64,000 bases of DNA from JAHDHW01 sp965277415 (GTDB lineage Bacteria > Bacteroidota > Bacteroidia > Chitinophagales > Saprospiraceae). The notes beneath the pieces were generated by a model. The model had not been told where the DNA came from, searched no databases, and saw nothing but the letters and a program-made list of their open reading frames with translations. The translations under genes and the position numbers were made by a program. The first letter of the stretch is position 1. The number at the start of each line of letters is the position of its first letter. This document shows positions 26,807 through 36,333 of this stretch, one piece after another. The DNA lies in assembly GCA_965277415.1 (NCBI GenBank), contig CBDICS010000093.1, forward strand, positions 83,780 through 147,779. The letters run 5' to 3'.

Positions 26807-28948
26807 ATGGGAATGCAAACTCCTATTAGCACATCGTTTAACTTACCCGATGGCAGAGAAATTACAATCGAAACTGGTAAACTAGCAACTCAAGCAAATG
26901 GCTCTGTAGTCATTCGCCAAGGAAATACGATGTTGCTTTGTACCGTAGTTTCAGCTACTGAAATGAGAGAAGGACAATCTTTCTTTCCATTATCTGTAGA
27001 TTATCAAGAAAAGTTCGCTGCTGTTGGCCGAATTCCTGGTAACTTCTTTAGAAGAGAATCCAGACTATCAGATTACGAAGTTTTAATCTGTAGATTGGTA
27101 GACAGAGCAATTCGACCATTATTTCCTGACGGATATATGTTTGACACGCAGGTAATCATTAGCTTGATTTCTGCGGATAAAGAAACATTGCCAGATACTT
27201 TGGCAGCATTAGCAGCTTCGGCAGCATTATCTGTTTCTAATATTCCATTCGCTGGACCGATCTCTGAAGTAAGGGTAGCAAGAATAAATGGTGAATTCAA
27301 AGTAAACCCTGTTCGTACGGAGATGGAAGAAGCAGATATGGATATCATTGTTGCTGCGACTATGCAGGATGTAATGATGGTGGAAGGAGAAGCTAAAGAA
27401 TGTGCTGAAGCTGATTTAGTGGAAGCAATTAAAATCGGACACGCAGCGATTAAAGTACAGTGTCAGGCTCAATTAGACTTAGCAGATTTGGTTGGTGAAA
27501 AAGCGACTGTAAAAAGAGTCTTTGAACCTGCAGAAGTAGATGAAGAACTGAAAGCAAAAGTAAAAGGATTGATTGAAGAAGGATTGATCAAAGTAATCAA
27601 AGGTGCTCACAATAAGTTTGATAGAAAAGACGGATTCAAAGCCGTTAAAGAGAAAATGAAGGAAGATCTTCTAGCTGAATTGGGAGAAGAAGTTTATGAA
27701 GAAAAGATTGGAGAAGCGAAGACTTATTATAATAAAATCCAAAAAGCAACGATCAGAGAAGTATTGATGAGCGAAAAAATTCGATTAGATGGTCGTAGTC
27801 CAAAAGATGTTCGTAATATCTGGACAGAAATTGATTATCTACCGGCTACGCATGGATCAGCTATCTTTACTCGTGGTGAAACACAGGCATTGACTTCACT
27901 AACATTAGGTACTAAGATGGATCAGATGATGGTTGACAGTGCTTTGGATTTTCATTATGAGCGGTTTATACTTCATTATAATTTCCCCGCATTTTCTGTA
28001 GGGGAAACAAGACCAATGAGAGGCCCAGGTCGACGGGAAGTAGGACATGCTAATCTTGCGGGGCGTTCTTTAAAACAAGTATTACCTGATGAGAACCCAT
28101 ATACTATTCGCTTAGTCTCTGATATCTTAGAATCAAATGGTTCTTCCTCAATGGCGACCGTTTGTGCGGGCTCATTGGCACTAATGGATGCAGGAGTGAA
28201 AATTAAATCTCCCGTGTCAGGTATTGCAATGGGAATGGTTTCAGATGGTGAACGTAATGTGATTCTTTCAGATATTCTTGGCGATGAAGATGCGGTAGGA
28301 GATATGGACTTTAAAGTGACTGGTACAGAAAAAGGAATCACTGCTTGCCAGATGGATATTAAAATCGATGGTCTTCCTTATTCTTTACTAGAAGAAGCAT
28401 TGTCTCAAGCAAAAGAAGGACGTTTGCATATTTTAAACGAAATGAATAAAACCATTTCTGGACCAAGAGAAGATTACAAACCTCATGCTCCAAGAATTGT
28501 GGAATTAATTATTGATAAGAAGTTTATTGGTGCAGTTATTGGACCTGGCGGTAAAATTATTCAGGAGCTTCAAGCAGAGACCAATACTATTATTAATATA
28601 GAGGAAGTAGATGAAAAAGGTGTAGTCAATATCTCAAGCTCAGACAAACCATCTATTGATGCGGCATTAAAACGTATCAAAGCGATAACTTTTGTCCCTG
28701 AAGTAGGAGATGAATTTGATGCTAAAGTTGCTTCAGTGATGCCTTATGGTGTATTTGTTGACTTTATGGGAAATAGCGGATTATTGCATGTATCTGAAAT
28801 TTCGCATACGAGAATCGATAGAGTAGAGGATGTATTTAAAGAAGGTGATCCTGTAAAAGTAAAATTGATAGGTATTGATCCTAAGACAGGTAAGTTTAGA
28901 CTTTCTAGAAAGGCTTTGCTTCCTCGTCCTGAGCACAATAAAAATTAA
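26807..28948 (+). CDS. pnp: Polynucleotide phosphorylase (PNPase)
   Basis: A 713-residue protein of usual length. Two RNase PH-like domains (~15-235 and ~325-555) flank a helical domain. The second carries the phosphate/active-site region (FPAFSVGETRPMRGPGRREVGH). A KH domain follows at ~560-620 (FIGAVIGPGGKIIQELQ) and an S1 domain at ~630-700 (VASVMPYGVFVDFMGNSGLLHVSE). It degrades RNA 3'-to-5' with phosphate and is part of the degradosome in many bacteria. A leader hairpin precedes it and a strong terminator follows. Confidence 0.97.
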   Translation: MGMQTPISTSFNLPDGREITIETGKLATQANGSVVIRQGNTMLLCTVVSATEMREGQSFFPLSVDYQEKFAAVGRIPGNFFRRESRLSDYEVLICRLVDRAIRPLFPDGYMFDTQVIISLISADKETLPDTLAALAASAALSVSNIPFAGPISEVRVARINGEFKVNPVRTEMEEADMDIIVAATMQDVMMVEGEAKECAEADLVEAIKIGHAAIKVQCQAQLDLADLVGEKATVKRVFEPAEVDEELKAKVKGLIEEGLIKVIKGAHNKFDRKDGFKAVKEKMKEDLLAELGEEVYEEKIGEAKTYYNKIQKATIREVLMSEKIRLDGRSPKDVRNIWTEIDYLPATHGSAIFTRGETQALTSLTLGTKMDQMMVDSALDFHYERFILHYNFPAFSVGETRPMRGPGRREVGHANLAGRSLKQVLPDENPYTIRLVSDILESNGSSSMATVCAGSLALMDAGVKIKSPVSGIAMGMVSDGERNVILSDILGDEDAVGDMDFKVTGTEKGITACQMDIKIDGLPYSLLEEALSQAKEGRLHILNEMNKTISGPREDYKPHAPRIVELIIDKKFIGAVIGPGGKIIQELQAETNTIINIEEVDEKGVVNISSSDKPSIDAALKRIKAITFVPEVGDEFDAKVASVMPYGVFVDFMGNSGLLHVSEISHTRIDRVEDVFKEGDPVKVKLIGIDPKTGKFRLSRKALLPRPEHNKN

Positions 28949-29087
28949 TTCTATTTAAAAAAGGCAAGTCAACTTGTTTGAAATGAAGGTTTTAGGAATT
29001 AAAGAATATTCTAGTATTAAACTTTTTAATTTCAATTTGAATTTCTAGTATGGTTTTTGCCCTTTAGTAGAAAGAACAATAAAACTC

Positions 29088-29128
29088 ACCTCGGCTTTGG
29101 TTAAATCCAGAACCGGGGTATTTTTTTT
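29088..29128 (+). terminator. pnp terminator
   Basis: ACCTCGG (29088-29094) pairs with CCGGGGT (29113-29119) with one G-U pair. An inner TTTGG/CCAGA stem extends it, and eight T residues follow. It lies about 140 bp after the pnp stop. Confidence 0.85.
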
Positions 29129-29300
29129 CCTCCCACGGAACTTTTTCCCTCAAATACTTGTATCAGTATTAAATTCATGACTTATAGTCTTTTTTACACG
29201 AAAAGTCAAGTTTTCGACTTAAAAAAGCAACTTTTTTGATAATATTACGTATTATTAACAGACAACATTAAAATAACCGATAAGAAAAGCCCGTTCGAAC
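29129..29300 (+). other. rpoD upstream region
   Basis: This AT-rich gap between the pnp terminator and rpoD must contain the rpoD promoter. I do not see a clean TAnnTTTG box. Confidence 0.3.
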
Positions 29301-30167
29301 ATGCGTCAATTAAAAATAACGAACAAGATTACAGCAAGAGAGAGTTTAGCTCTCGATAAATATCTGAATGATATTGGAAAAATTCCTATGCTTACAGCCG
29401 ATGATGAAGCAGATCTAGCACGAAAAATTCGTGAAGGAGATCATGGAGCACTAGAACGGCTTACAAAATCAAATTTAAGATTTGTGGTTTCAGTTGCTAA
29501 GCAATACCAAAACCAAGGCCTTTCACTATCGGATTTAATCAATGAAGGAAATGTAGGCTTGATGAAAGCTGCAAAACGATTTGATGAAACCAAAGGATTT
29601 AAATTTATCTCTTATGCTGTATGGTGGATTCGCCAATCAATCCTTCAGTCTATTGTAGAATATTCCAGAATTGTAAGACTGCCTCTAAATAAAGTAGGTT
29701 CTTATAATAAAGTAAATGAGGCTTTCCTTTCTTTTGTTCAGGAGTATGAACGTGAACCAACAAATGAGGAATTAGCAGAATTATTGGATATGACGCCAAA
29801 GGAGATTAATAATATGCTCAAAGGGAATGGCCGTCATTTATCGTTTGATGCACCTCTAAGTGGCGATGAAGGAGATTCTACTATGTTGGATCTCATCGCA
29901 AGTGAAAATGGTATTCTTCCAGATAATAATTTGATGGAACAGTCTTTAAAAGAAGAAGTTCAACAAGGCTTATCTATTCTTTCTCCAAGAGAAGTAGAAG
30001 TACTTTCTTCTTATTATGGATTGAATGGATATAAATCTTTGACGCTTGAAGAAATAGGAGAGCTTTATGGATTGACTAGGGAACGTGTTCGCCAAATTAA
30101 AGAACGTGCCATTCGAAGACTTCGTAAATCTTATAATCGAAATAATCTAAAATCGTATTTAGGTTAA
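29301..30167 (+). CDS. rpoD: Primary RNA polymerase sigma factor RpoD/SigA
   Basis: A 288-residue protein, the short form typical of Bacteroidota, which lacks region 1.1. Region 1.2 begins at ~14 (ALDKYLNDIGKIPMLTADDE). Region 2 has NLRFVVSVAKQYQNQG, DLINEGNVGLMKAAKRFD and FISYAVWWIRQSI. Region 3 is at ~150-200. Region 4 ends with YGLTRERVRQIKERAIRRLR, the helix-turn-helix for the -33 element. It directs general transcription and recognises the TAnnTTTG promoters noted in this window. Monocistronic with its own terminator. Confidence 0.97.
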   Translation: MRQLKITNKITARESLALDKYLNDIGKIPMLTADDEADLARKIREGDHGALERLTKSNLRFVVSVAKQYQNQGLSLSDLINEGNVGLMKAAKRFDETKGFKFISYAVWWIRQSILQSIVEYSRIVRLPLNKVGSYNKVNEAFLSFVQEYEREPTNEELAELLDMTPKEINNMLKGNGRHLSFDAPLSGDEGDSTMLDLIASENGILPDNNLMEQSLKEEVQQGLSILSPREVEVLSSYYGLNGYKSLTLEEIGELYGLTRERVRQIKERAIRRLRKSYNRNNLKSYLG

Positions 30168-30201
30168 AAAATATACTCAAAAATATTAAATCCCAAAAAT
30201 G

Positions 30202-30235
30202 AAAGCCCATTTCCTAGTGAGATGGGCTTTTTTAG
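30202..30235 (+). terminator. rpoD terminator
   Basis: AAAGCCCAT (30202-30210) is the perfect complement of ATGGGCTTT (30222-30230), and a T tract follows. Confidence 0.9.
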
Positions 30236-30299
30236 TTAATTTAGCCTAAACGCCGAATATGTTTTTAACTAGCCTAATCCATCCTAAATCTTTATCATT

Positions 30300-31439
30300 A
30301 TGAAGTTAATACCTCCTATTCTTGCTTTACTTTTTATGCTGTCTGCCTGCGGAGATGAAAGTAAAGTATCTGATGCTAATTCTCCAGAAACAACTAGTTC
30401 CATACCAACAGATCAGCCTGTTACAAAGACTAAACAATCTAAAATGACGATAGGTCTTGATCAATTAAGACTTCGATCAACACCTGGTGAAAAAGGAGAA
30501 GAAATTGGCCACCTAAAAAAAGGAACAGTGGTTTATGAAACAGGAGAAGTAAGTGACTTTACATCCCAAATAAAATTAAGAGGAATTTGGTTTGATGAGC
30601 CATGGATTAAAATAAAAACCGATGAGGGCTTGGAAGGATGGGTCTACGGAGGGGCTGTCATCTTTGATATGGATAGCCCTTCAGCAATTTCTAATAAATT
30701 GCTCGATCTCCGCTTGAGAAGTTTTTTTGGCAATCAATTAACGGATCAAATGCATTCATATAGAAAAGCGTACTATTCGGCGAAAAATAGCCAAGATTTC
30801 TCTAATGTTTTTAAAAAAGGAGAACAACTAAGGGATACATTGGTTACCATACTAGAGGATAAGATTGATGTAATGAGTATGGATTATGAACAGCTCCCTG
30901 ACTTATTTTGGGTTGAAGAAGCTTTACCCGGTTATGAAACAGCCCTGGTAGCAGAAGGAACGATTTACTATTTGCTCCAAGATTTTAAAGCTTTTCAAAA
31001 AATAGCTAATAAAACGGAAGGGAAGGAAGATGATGATTTTGTAAATCTTAACTTAAAAGTTCATGCTTCAGATAGTGTAGAATACTTTTTCCCTGCTTGG
31101 GTACTTCAAACCTGGGATTATGGAGGACATAGCAAATTGGGACAAGAAATACATCTTGATATTTTAAAAGAAGCAGATAAAAACCTTACAAAAAGTGATT
31201 TATTCTTAGCTCATATAATGAAAATAAAAGATCAGATTGTATATGATATTGTAAGCGAGGAAGTTACGTATTGGGAACCCATAGATAATATCAAAAAAGA
31301 ACTCGACGATATTATAAAATCTAATTTGGGGATATTGACTAGTGATGATAAAATTGCCTTAGAAACTCGGCGTACAATGTTTGACAACTTTAAAGCAAAT
31401 GCTATTGAAGTAAACCATAAATCTGGTATCAGTAATTAG
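30300..31439 (+). CDS. SH3-domain lipoprotein
   Basis: A 379-residue protein. The lipobox LSAC puts the lipidated cysteine at residue 17. A low-complexity Ser/Thr linker reaches ~residue 48. Residues ~50-120 are a bacterial SH3 domain (LDQLRLRSTPG, then GLEGWVYGGAV), a module that usually binds peptidoglycan. The remaining ~260 residues form a helical domain I do not recognise. The protein should sit in the periplasm or on the outer membrane. Two small envelope genes follow at 27 and 25 bp, suggesting an operon. Confidence 0.8.
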   Translation: MKLIPPILALLFMLSACGDESKVSDANSPETTSSIPTDQPVTKTKQSKMTIGLDQLRLRSTPGEKGEEIGHLKKGTVVYETGEVSDFTSQIKLRGIWFDEPWIKIKTDEGLEGWVYGGAVIFDMDSPSAISNKLLDLRLRSFFGNQLTDQMHSYRKAYYSAKNSQDFSNVFKKGEQLRDTLVTILEDKIDVMSMDYEQLPDLFWVEEALPGYETALVAEGTIYYLLQDFKAFQKIANKTEGKEDDDFVNLNLKVHASDSVEYFFPAWVLQTWDYGGHSKLGQEIHLDILKEADKNLTKSDLFLAHIMKIKDQIVYDIVSEEVTYWEPIDNIKKELDDIIKSNLGILTSDDKIALETRRTMFDNFKANAIEVNHKSGISN

Positions 31440-31466
31440 ACTTCTAGATAAAATTATTAATAATAT

Positions 31467-32147
31467 ATGATACGAATTGCATTTTTCTTATTGACACTCC
31501 TTTTTACTGCAGCTATAGTAGTAGTTGGGGTAACAATTGTCGCTCGATTAATTAAAAATTTTCAGCCAGGTAAATCAAAAGTAGAGGAAGACATTAATAA
31601 AATGAAAACGTCTATTCAGATTTTTATTAATGAATTAATCCCCTGGAATAAAGAAGAGTTAGATTTGCTTTCTTTCAATCAAATCAATAAAAAAATTGGA
31701 AAAGGGATGGTAAAGACGGGACAGGGAGTGATTACTTCGATTTATCATGAACCAATGATCGCTTGGTCATATAAACGGTATGTAGGAGGGGGAAATAATG
31801 CTGTACTTTATGCATGTACAAGCCATCATGAATTTGTTTTTCGAATTAGAAATAATGAAACAAATATTATAATTGATAATGAAGAGGTTGGGCAACTTCG
31901 AGATAATGGGCTCCTTTATAATACCAAAACCAATTTACTAATGGCCCGTATTAATAGAGACAGCGATCATCTTGCTTTACCCGTTTTGGTAGGGGAAAAA
32001 GAAGTAGCAACCTTAAAGAGAACAGGTTATATACAAGAGACCAATAGCCGCGCGTTTGAGTTATTAGTTGAGATGGACGATCAAGAAGAAGCAGTACTAT
32101 TGTCCTTGGCTATATTAGAAATGACATCTCGGACTTTAAATGAATAA
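31467..32147 (+). CDS. Hypothetical single-pass membrane protein
   Basis: I do not recognise this 226-residue protein. One N-terminal membrane helix (~4-27, FFLLTLLFTAAIVVVGVTIV) is followed by a soluble domain with repeated beta strands (HEFVFRIRNNETNIIIDNEEV and following). It is the middle gene of a probable three-gene envelope operon with the SH3 lipoprotein before it and a small secreted protein after it. Confidence 0.7.
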   Translation: MIRIAFFLLTLLFTAAIVVVGVTIVARLIKNFQPGKSKVEEDINKMKTSIQIFINELIPWNKEELDLLSFNQINKKIGKGMVKTGQGVITSIYHEPMIAWSYKRYVGGGNNAVLYACTSHHEFVFRIRNNETNIIIDNEEVGQLRDNGLLYNTKTNLLMARINRDSDHLALPVLVGEKEVATLKRTGYIQETNSRAFELLVEMDDQEEAVLLSLAILEMTSRTLNE

Positions 32148-32172
32148 CAATCAATTTAATGTATCTTAGAAT

Positions 32173-32622
32173 ATGAAAAAGTTAATTATTGCGCTTACTT
32201 TAATTATTTCTTGTACTCAATTGAGTACTGCTCAGCAATCTATTGATGATATGATTAAGGAAATGGAGCAACTTCAAAAAGAAATGTTCAAACAATTTGA
32301 ACATTTAGATCTCAATAGTCAAGGTTTCCAATTTTTTATGGATACGATTATAACGCAAGATTTAGGGGATTTGAACTTTGGCTTAAATGATCGTTTTTTT
32401 GAACCGATGGATCCGGCCCTTCTTCAAGATATGTTTAAACAAATGGAAGAACAACTTTCTGAAATGAATGGAGAAGATTGGGAAGACTTAGAGGAGATAT
32501 TAAGAGGTTTTGGACAAGTATTGCCTAATCAAGCTAAACCGCCGAAAATGGAAGATGATACCTTACCTAAAGATAAACCAGCCAAAAATGACAAGAAAAA
32601 GAAGAAAATATATAAGATTTGA
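32173..32622 (+). CDS. Small acidic secreted protein
   Basis: A 149-residue protein with a signal peptide at ~1-21 (ends STAQ). The mature part is rich in Glu, Asp, Met and Phe (DDMIKEMEQLQKEMFKQF, then MFKQMEEQLSEMNGED), probably helical or coiled, and ends in a lysine cluster (KKKKKIYKI). The function is unknown. It is the last gene of the SH3-lipoprotein cluster and is followed immediately by the GTCAG palindromic array. Confidence 0.7.
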   Translation: MKKLIIALTLIISCTQLSTAQQSIDDMIKEMEQLQKEMFKQFEHLDLNSQGFQFFMDTIITQDLGDLNFGLNDRFFEPMDPALLQDMFKQMEEQLSEMNGEDWEDLEEILRGFGQVLPNQAKPPKMEDDTLPKDKPAKNDKKKKKIYKI

Positions 32623-32626
32623 TAAA

Positions 32627-32720
32627 AGTAGTCAGAAAGTCAGGGTAGTCAGAAAGTCAGAAAGTCAGAAAGTCAGGGTGGAACAATCCCTCCTGACCTC
32701 CCTGACTTTCTGACCTCCTA
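32627..32720. repeat. GTCAG-rich tandem and inverted repeat at a gene end
   Basis: Directly after the stop at 32622 the sequence repeats AGTAGTCAG and GTCAGAAA several times. The 15-mer at 32664-32678 (GTCAGAAAGTCAGGG) is the perfect complement of 32700-32714, forming a strong hairpin. A related array lies at 37886-37941. It probably acts as a transcription end or repetitive extragenic palindrome. Confidence 0.75.
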
Positions 32721-32869
32721 CCTTTTAAATAAATCCTTCATTTTTACGGCAAACCAACCAGAATTATTATTTTTGCTGCACCCAAGGAACATTTGATTTA
32801 AAATCATGTTAAATATTCAAAGGGGCTTGATACAAGCTTTTTGAATAACTTCAAAAACAACCAGACAAA

Positions 32870-33304
32870 ATGAGTGTTCTAGATTGTGCAAGATTAATTA
32901 TCTACAGAATTAATCAAAAAGGCTTAGAAATATTTTTAGTGCAAGGCAATGACGAAAATGCTAAAGCATGGCAAATTCCTCAAGGAAATATTAAATCTAG
33001 GCACGCTATTAATCTCACTGCGGATGAAAGGATGATTCATTTAGATCCAATTGAAGATGGCGATGAACTTCATACTGCAATGGCTATTGAATGTGACTGG
33101 CATGAAATTCCTTCCGTCAGGGCTATGATTAAGCAAGATGTACGTATCGTCAAAGATCAAATCAAACAAAGAATTCCTGAATTAGAGCAAGGCACTTTTT
33201 TCGCAGTAAAAGAAGCCTTCAAAAAAGTATTGCCCCATGAATATGCAATGCTTAAAGAGCTTAAAGACGTAGTTTCTGATCGTAATCAAGCGAAATATAT
33301 TTAA
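32870..33304 (+). CDS. Degenerate Nudix-fold-like protein
   Basis: A 144-residue protein. The N-terminus looks like the first strands of a Nudix domain (ARLIIYRINQKGLEIFLVQG, then AWQIPQGNI), but the catalytic Nudix box (GX5EX7REUXEEXGU) is absent; instead there is an acidic stretch DERMIHLDPIEDGDELH. The C-terminal half is helical (GTFFAVKEAFKKVLP). It could be a catalytically dead Nudix relative used for binding, or an unrelated fold. No partner gene is in the same unit. Confidence 0.65.
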   Translation: MSVLDCARLIIYRINQKGLEIFLVQGNDENAKAWQIPQGNIKSRHAINLTADERMIHLDPIEDGDELHTAMAIECDWHEIPSVRAMIKQDVRIVKDQIKQRIPELEQGTFFAVKEAFKKVLPHEYAMLKELKDVVSDRNQAKYI

Positions 33305-33403
33305 GTTCATTTAATATGCTTATCTCTCATTTTTGTAAAAGCACAGTCTTGCTTGGAATGGAAGCTATAAATTGTGAGCTTAAAATTATAAGAGAAAACC
33401 AAA

Positions 33404-34099
33404 TCAATAACTGATTGCTTGATTTTGATAATCGAATAATTTACTATTACAAAATCCAATATAGTCCTTTACTTTTAATTTAGTTTGATTTAATCTGGCC
33501 TGTAGATCTTTCTTACCTTTTTTATTAAGGCTCAAAGTTTCTTCCTGCTGATGGTATATTTTAGATAATGCATTAAAAGTTTGGATGCTTTCTTGGACTG
33601 CGGTTTCAAGTTTTGAGGAATCAGCATACTGAAGATTTTCAATTGCAGTTTGAAGCAAACTTCTCATTTCACTTAAGCCTAAGTTTATTTCTTCTGTGCT
33701 GGTAGACTTTGAAAGATGATTTAAATAAGGAAGCAGGAAATATATTTCAGGATCAGTCTGATAATTTTTTTTAAGTTCTACTTTATCTATTACTAAGCTT
33801 AATAAAGCATGGAGCTTATTATAATGTTCATGAAGATCAGGATTTAATCGATTTATTTCAAAAGTATGAAGATTTGTTAATTGTTCTTTAGAATAGTTTA
33901 AGATCCTTTGGACCTCAACTTCTTTAGGAATGATCAGAAAAGAATCTAAAAATAGACGATTCTCTATTAGTGCTTGAATCAATGGCTCTTGATCCATATT
34001 TTCCTGAAAGGTATTATAAAACTTTTGAAACTCATTATCTTGGTTTGAATTACAGGCAAAAACAAGACAGATACATAAAGTGAAGATTGTTTTTCGCAT
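33404..34099 (-). CDS. Hypothetical lipoprotein, helical
   Basis: I choose ATG 34099 (MRKTIFTL), giving 231 residues, because it starts a lipoprotein signal ending in the lipobox VFAC; the ATG at 34156 would put 19 residues in front. The mature protein is helical (FQKFYNTFQENMDQEPLIQALIE) with no recognised domain. It is divergent from purC, and the upstream ATG would crowd the purC promoter. The function is unknown. Confidence 0.7.
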   Translation of the reverse strand: MRKTIFTLCICLVFACNSNQDNEFQKFYNTFQENMDQEPLIQALIENRLFLDSFLIIPKEVEVQRILNYSKEQLTNLHTFEINRLNPDLHEHYNKLHALLSLVIDKVELKKNYQTDPEIYFLLPYLNHLSKSTSTEEINLGLSEMRSLLQTAIENLQYADSSKLETAVQESIQTFNALSKIYHQQEETLSLNKKGKKDLQARLNQTKLKVKDYIGFCNSKLFDYQNQAISY

Positions 34100-34165
34100 A
34101 AACAAATATAAAGAAGACAAAATCAAACCATTTATTTTCGAGTATATTTTTTCCATTCTAAATTT

Positions 34166-34173
34166 TACCTTTG
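34166..34173 (+). promoter_or_regulatory. purC promoter -7 box TACCTTTG
   Basis: TACCTTTG fits TAnnTTTG and is identical to the rpsO box. Only 19 bp separate it from the purC ATG, so the mRNA leader would be very short. Confidence 0.55.
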
Positions 34174-34192
34174 TGGAAATAAATCAAAAAAC

Positions 34193-35149
34193 ATGTCTTT
34201 AGAAAGCAAAGCAATAGCGCGTACTACATTTCAATTCGAAAATCAAGCTAATTTTTACAGAGGCAAAGTTCGAGATGTTTATACTGTTAATGAGCATTTA
34301 GTAATGGTGGCTTCTGATCGAATTTCAGCATTTGATCATATTCTTTCTAGACCAATTCCATATAAAGGGCAGGTGTTAAATCAGATTGCAACTCATTTCC
34401 TTAATTCAACAAGAGATATCACACCCAATTGGTTGATTGCTACACCCGATCCAAATGTCGCTATAGGATTAGCTTGTGAACCATTCAGAATTGAAATGGT
34501 AATTAGAGGCTATTTAGCAGGGCATGCTTGGCGGACTTATCAATCAGGTGAAAGAATGCTTTGTGGTGTCCCTATGCCAGAAGGAATGAAAGAAAATGAT
34601 CCATTCCCACAAGCAATTATTACACCTGCAACAAAAGCAGAAGAGGGGCATGATGAAGATATTTCTAGAGCAGATATTGTCGGCCAAGGAATTATATCTG
34701 AAGAGGATTATGTCCAGTTAGAAAAAATCACAAGAGCCCTTTTTCAGAGAGGAACAGATATGGCTGCCAAGCAGGGCTTGATTTTAGTAGATACCAAATA
34801 TGAGTTTGGAAAAAAAGATGGACAGATTTATTTGATCGATGAAATCCATACACCAGACAGTTCTCGGTATTTTTATAAAGAAGGTTATGCAGATCGCCAA
34901 GCCAGAGGAGAAAAGCAAAAACAATTATCCAAAGAGTTTGTCAGAGAATGGCTAATGGCTAATGGCTTTCAAGGTTTAGAAGGACAATTAATGCCAGAAA
35001 TGCCAGACAGTTTTGTAGAAGAAGTTACGGATCGGTATATCGAACTTTATGAATATATTACTGGAAAAGCTTTTGAAAAAGAAGACAATAGTCAAATCAT
35101 TACTCGAGTAGAGCAAAATATTATAAACTATTTCGCAGATTCCAAATAA
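34193..35149 (+). CDS. purC: Phosphoribosylaminoimidazole-succinocarboxamide (SAICAR) synthase
   Basis: A 318-residue protein, the long form found in Bacteroidota and yeast. It catalyses the ATP-dependent joining of aspartate to CAIR in purine synthesis. Diagnostic segments are YRGKVRDVYTV (ATP site), ASDRISAFDHIL, EMVIRGYLAGHAW and LVDTKYEFGKKDG, then IDEIHTPDSSRY. It is alone on its strand, and its last 22 bp overlap the tail of the convergent saccharopine-dehydrogenase-like gene. No other pur gene is nearby. Confidence 0.96.
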   Translation: MSLESKAIARTTFQFENQANFYRGKVRDVYTVNEHLVMVASDRISAFDHILSRPIPYKGQVLNQIATHFLNSTRDITPNWLIATPDPNVAIGLACEPFRIEMVIRGYLAGHAWRTYQSGERMLCGVPMPEGMKENDPFPQAIITPATKAEEGHDEDISRADIVGQGIISEEDYVQLEKITRALFQRGTDMAAKQGLILVDTKYEFGKKDGQIYLIDEIHTPDSSRYFYKEGYADRQARGEKQKQLSKEFVREWLMANGFQGLEGQLMPEMPDSFVEEVTDRYIELYEYITGKAFEKEDNSQIITRVEQNIINYFADSK

Positions 35150-36333
35150 TCCCTAAGGTATTCAAAATGAGATCCGAGATCATTATTATTTGCCACGGTT
35201 GCTCGTTCGATGGTGGCGCTATTAGGTTTTAGTAATTCTTCTAATATAGTATCAATAAATTGCTCACCAAATGCTTTTGAGGCATCTCTCGGAAGCTCAT
35301 TAGGTAAATTATCAATAGTCATCATGTCGACAACTTGATTTTGGTAGGGGGTATCTATATGCCCTGTTTCAGGGTTGAAACCAAAGACTGGATCAGCGAT
35401 TGTTGAAGCCATTAGAGTAGAGGGAATGGAAGATATTGGAGCGATATCGCAAGTGACGTCAGCTATGGTTTTTATTCTGAAATCTGGAGACTTCATGTCT
35501 TCCAAACTGAAAAACGCTGGGGCATTATTATCCCAGTAAATTCCATTAATCATAATATCGCTGGACTTATAATAAGGAGCAAAACAACTTTCAAATAGTT
35601 CTGGTTGCTCATAAAAAGTTTTTTTATCAAAAGGAGAGCCATCTATACGTTGAGCATAATCTACACAATTGATTTGAGTATATACAGCTTGACTATATTC
35701 ATTCTTAAGGTAATCTTCTGGAGAGACTTTTTGAATGCCCATATCATCAAGGACAAGGGCTGCTCCTCTTCCAACACGACCGCTACCCGTTAGGACGATT
35801 CTAATAGGAGGGAAGTTCATTTTGCTATAGATGGTTTTTGCTTCTGCATAGTCGAGACATTCATTCATCCTTTTCAAATGGAAAAGACCAGTTCTACTAC
35901 CATAAGCCATTAGTCCGTTATGAGCACCAACCATTCCTGCAAATTTGCCAAATGCAATCAAGCGATGTCCTTTTTCATTGGTCAATACCTCGTAGTCTAT
36001 TAATCGAATGTTTTTTTGAATAATAGCTTGTAGAAGTTTCCTATTATAGGACTGTTTTTTGATCGTATGCGAAAAGAAAAAATAGGTTTTATCTGCTTTA
36101 AGTTGCGCTATTGGAACTTCTTTTATGCCCATGAGTACGGCTCTATCTGATAAATCATCAGACATAGGAATACCTAAATCTAAATAATCTTTATCGGGGA
36201 AACAGCGATTTGGAGAAGGCTGTACAATAATATCGAGTTTGTATTCTTTAATAAGTTTAGCACACTGTTCTGGAGTAAATAATACCCTCGAATCTGGTGG
36301 TGTCTTTCCTTCTCGAATAATGCCTATTTTCAT
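35128..36333 (-). CDS. Saccharopine dehydrogenase / lysine-ketoglutarate reductase-like NAD(P) enzyme
   Basis: A 401-residue protein. The N-terminal alanine-dehydrogenase-type domain starts MKIGIIREGKTPPDSRV. FGKFAGMVGAHNG lies near 130 and the Rossmann loop LTGSGRVGRGAA near 185. The second half (ADVTCDIAPISSIPSTL) matches the lysine-forming saccharopine dehydrogenase group. It probably interconverts lysine/2-oxoglutarate and saccharopine with NAD(P)H, but bacterial members are poorly tested, and substrate and direction are inferred. It stands alone and overlaps purC tail to tail by 22 bp. Confidence 0.85.
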   Translation of the reverse strand: MKIGIIREGKTPPDSRVLFTPEQCAKLIKEYKLDIIVQPSPNRCFPDKDYLDLGIPMSDDLSDRAVLMGIKEVPIAQLKADKTYFFFSHTIKKQSYNRKLLQAIIQKNIRLIDYEVLTNEKGHRLIAFGKFAGMVGAHNGLMAYGSRTGLFHLKRMNECLDYAEAKTIYSKMNFPPIRIVLTGSGRVGRGAALVLDDMGIQKVSPEDYLKNEYSQAVYTQINCVDYAQRIDGSPFDKKTFYEQPELFESCFAPYYKSSDIMINGIYWDNNAPAFFSLEDMKSPDFRIKTIADVTCDIAPISSIPSTLMASTIADPVFGFNPETGHIDTPYQNQVVDMMTIDNLPNELPRDASKAFGEQFIDTILEELLKPNSATIERATVANNNDLGSHFEYLRDYLESAK

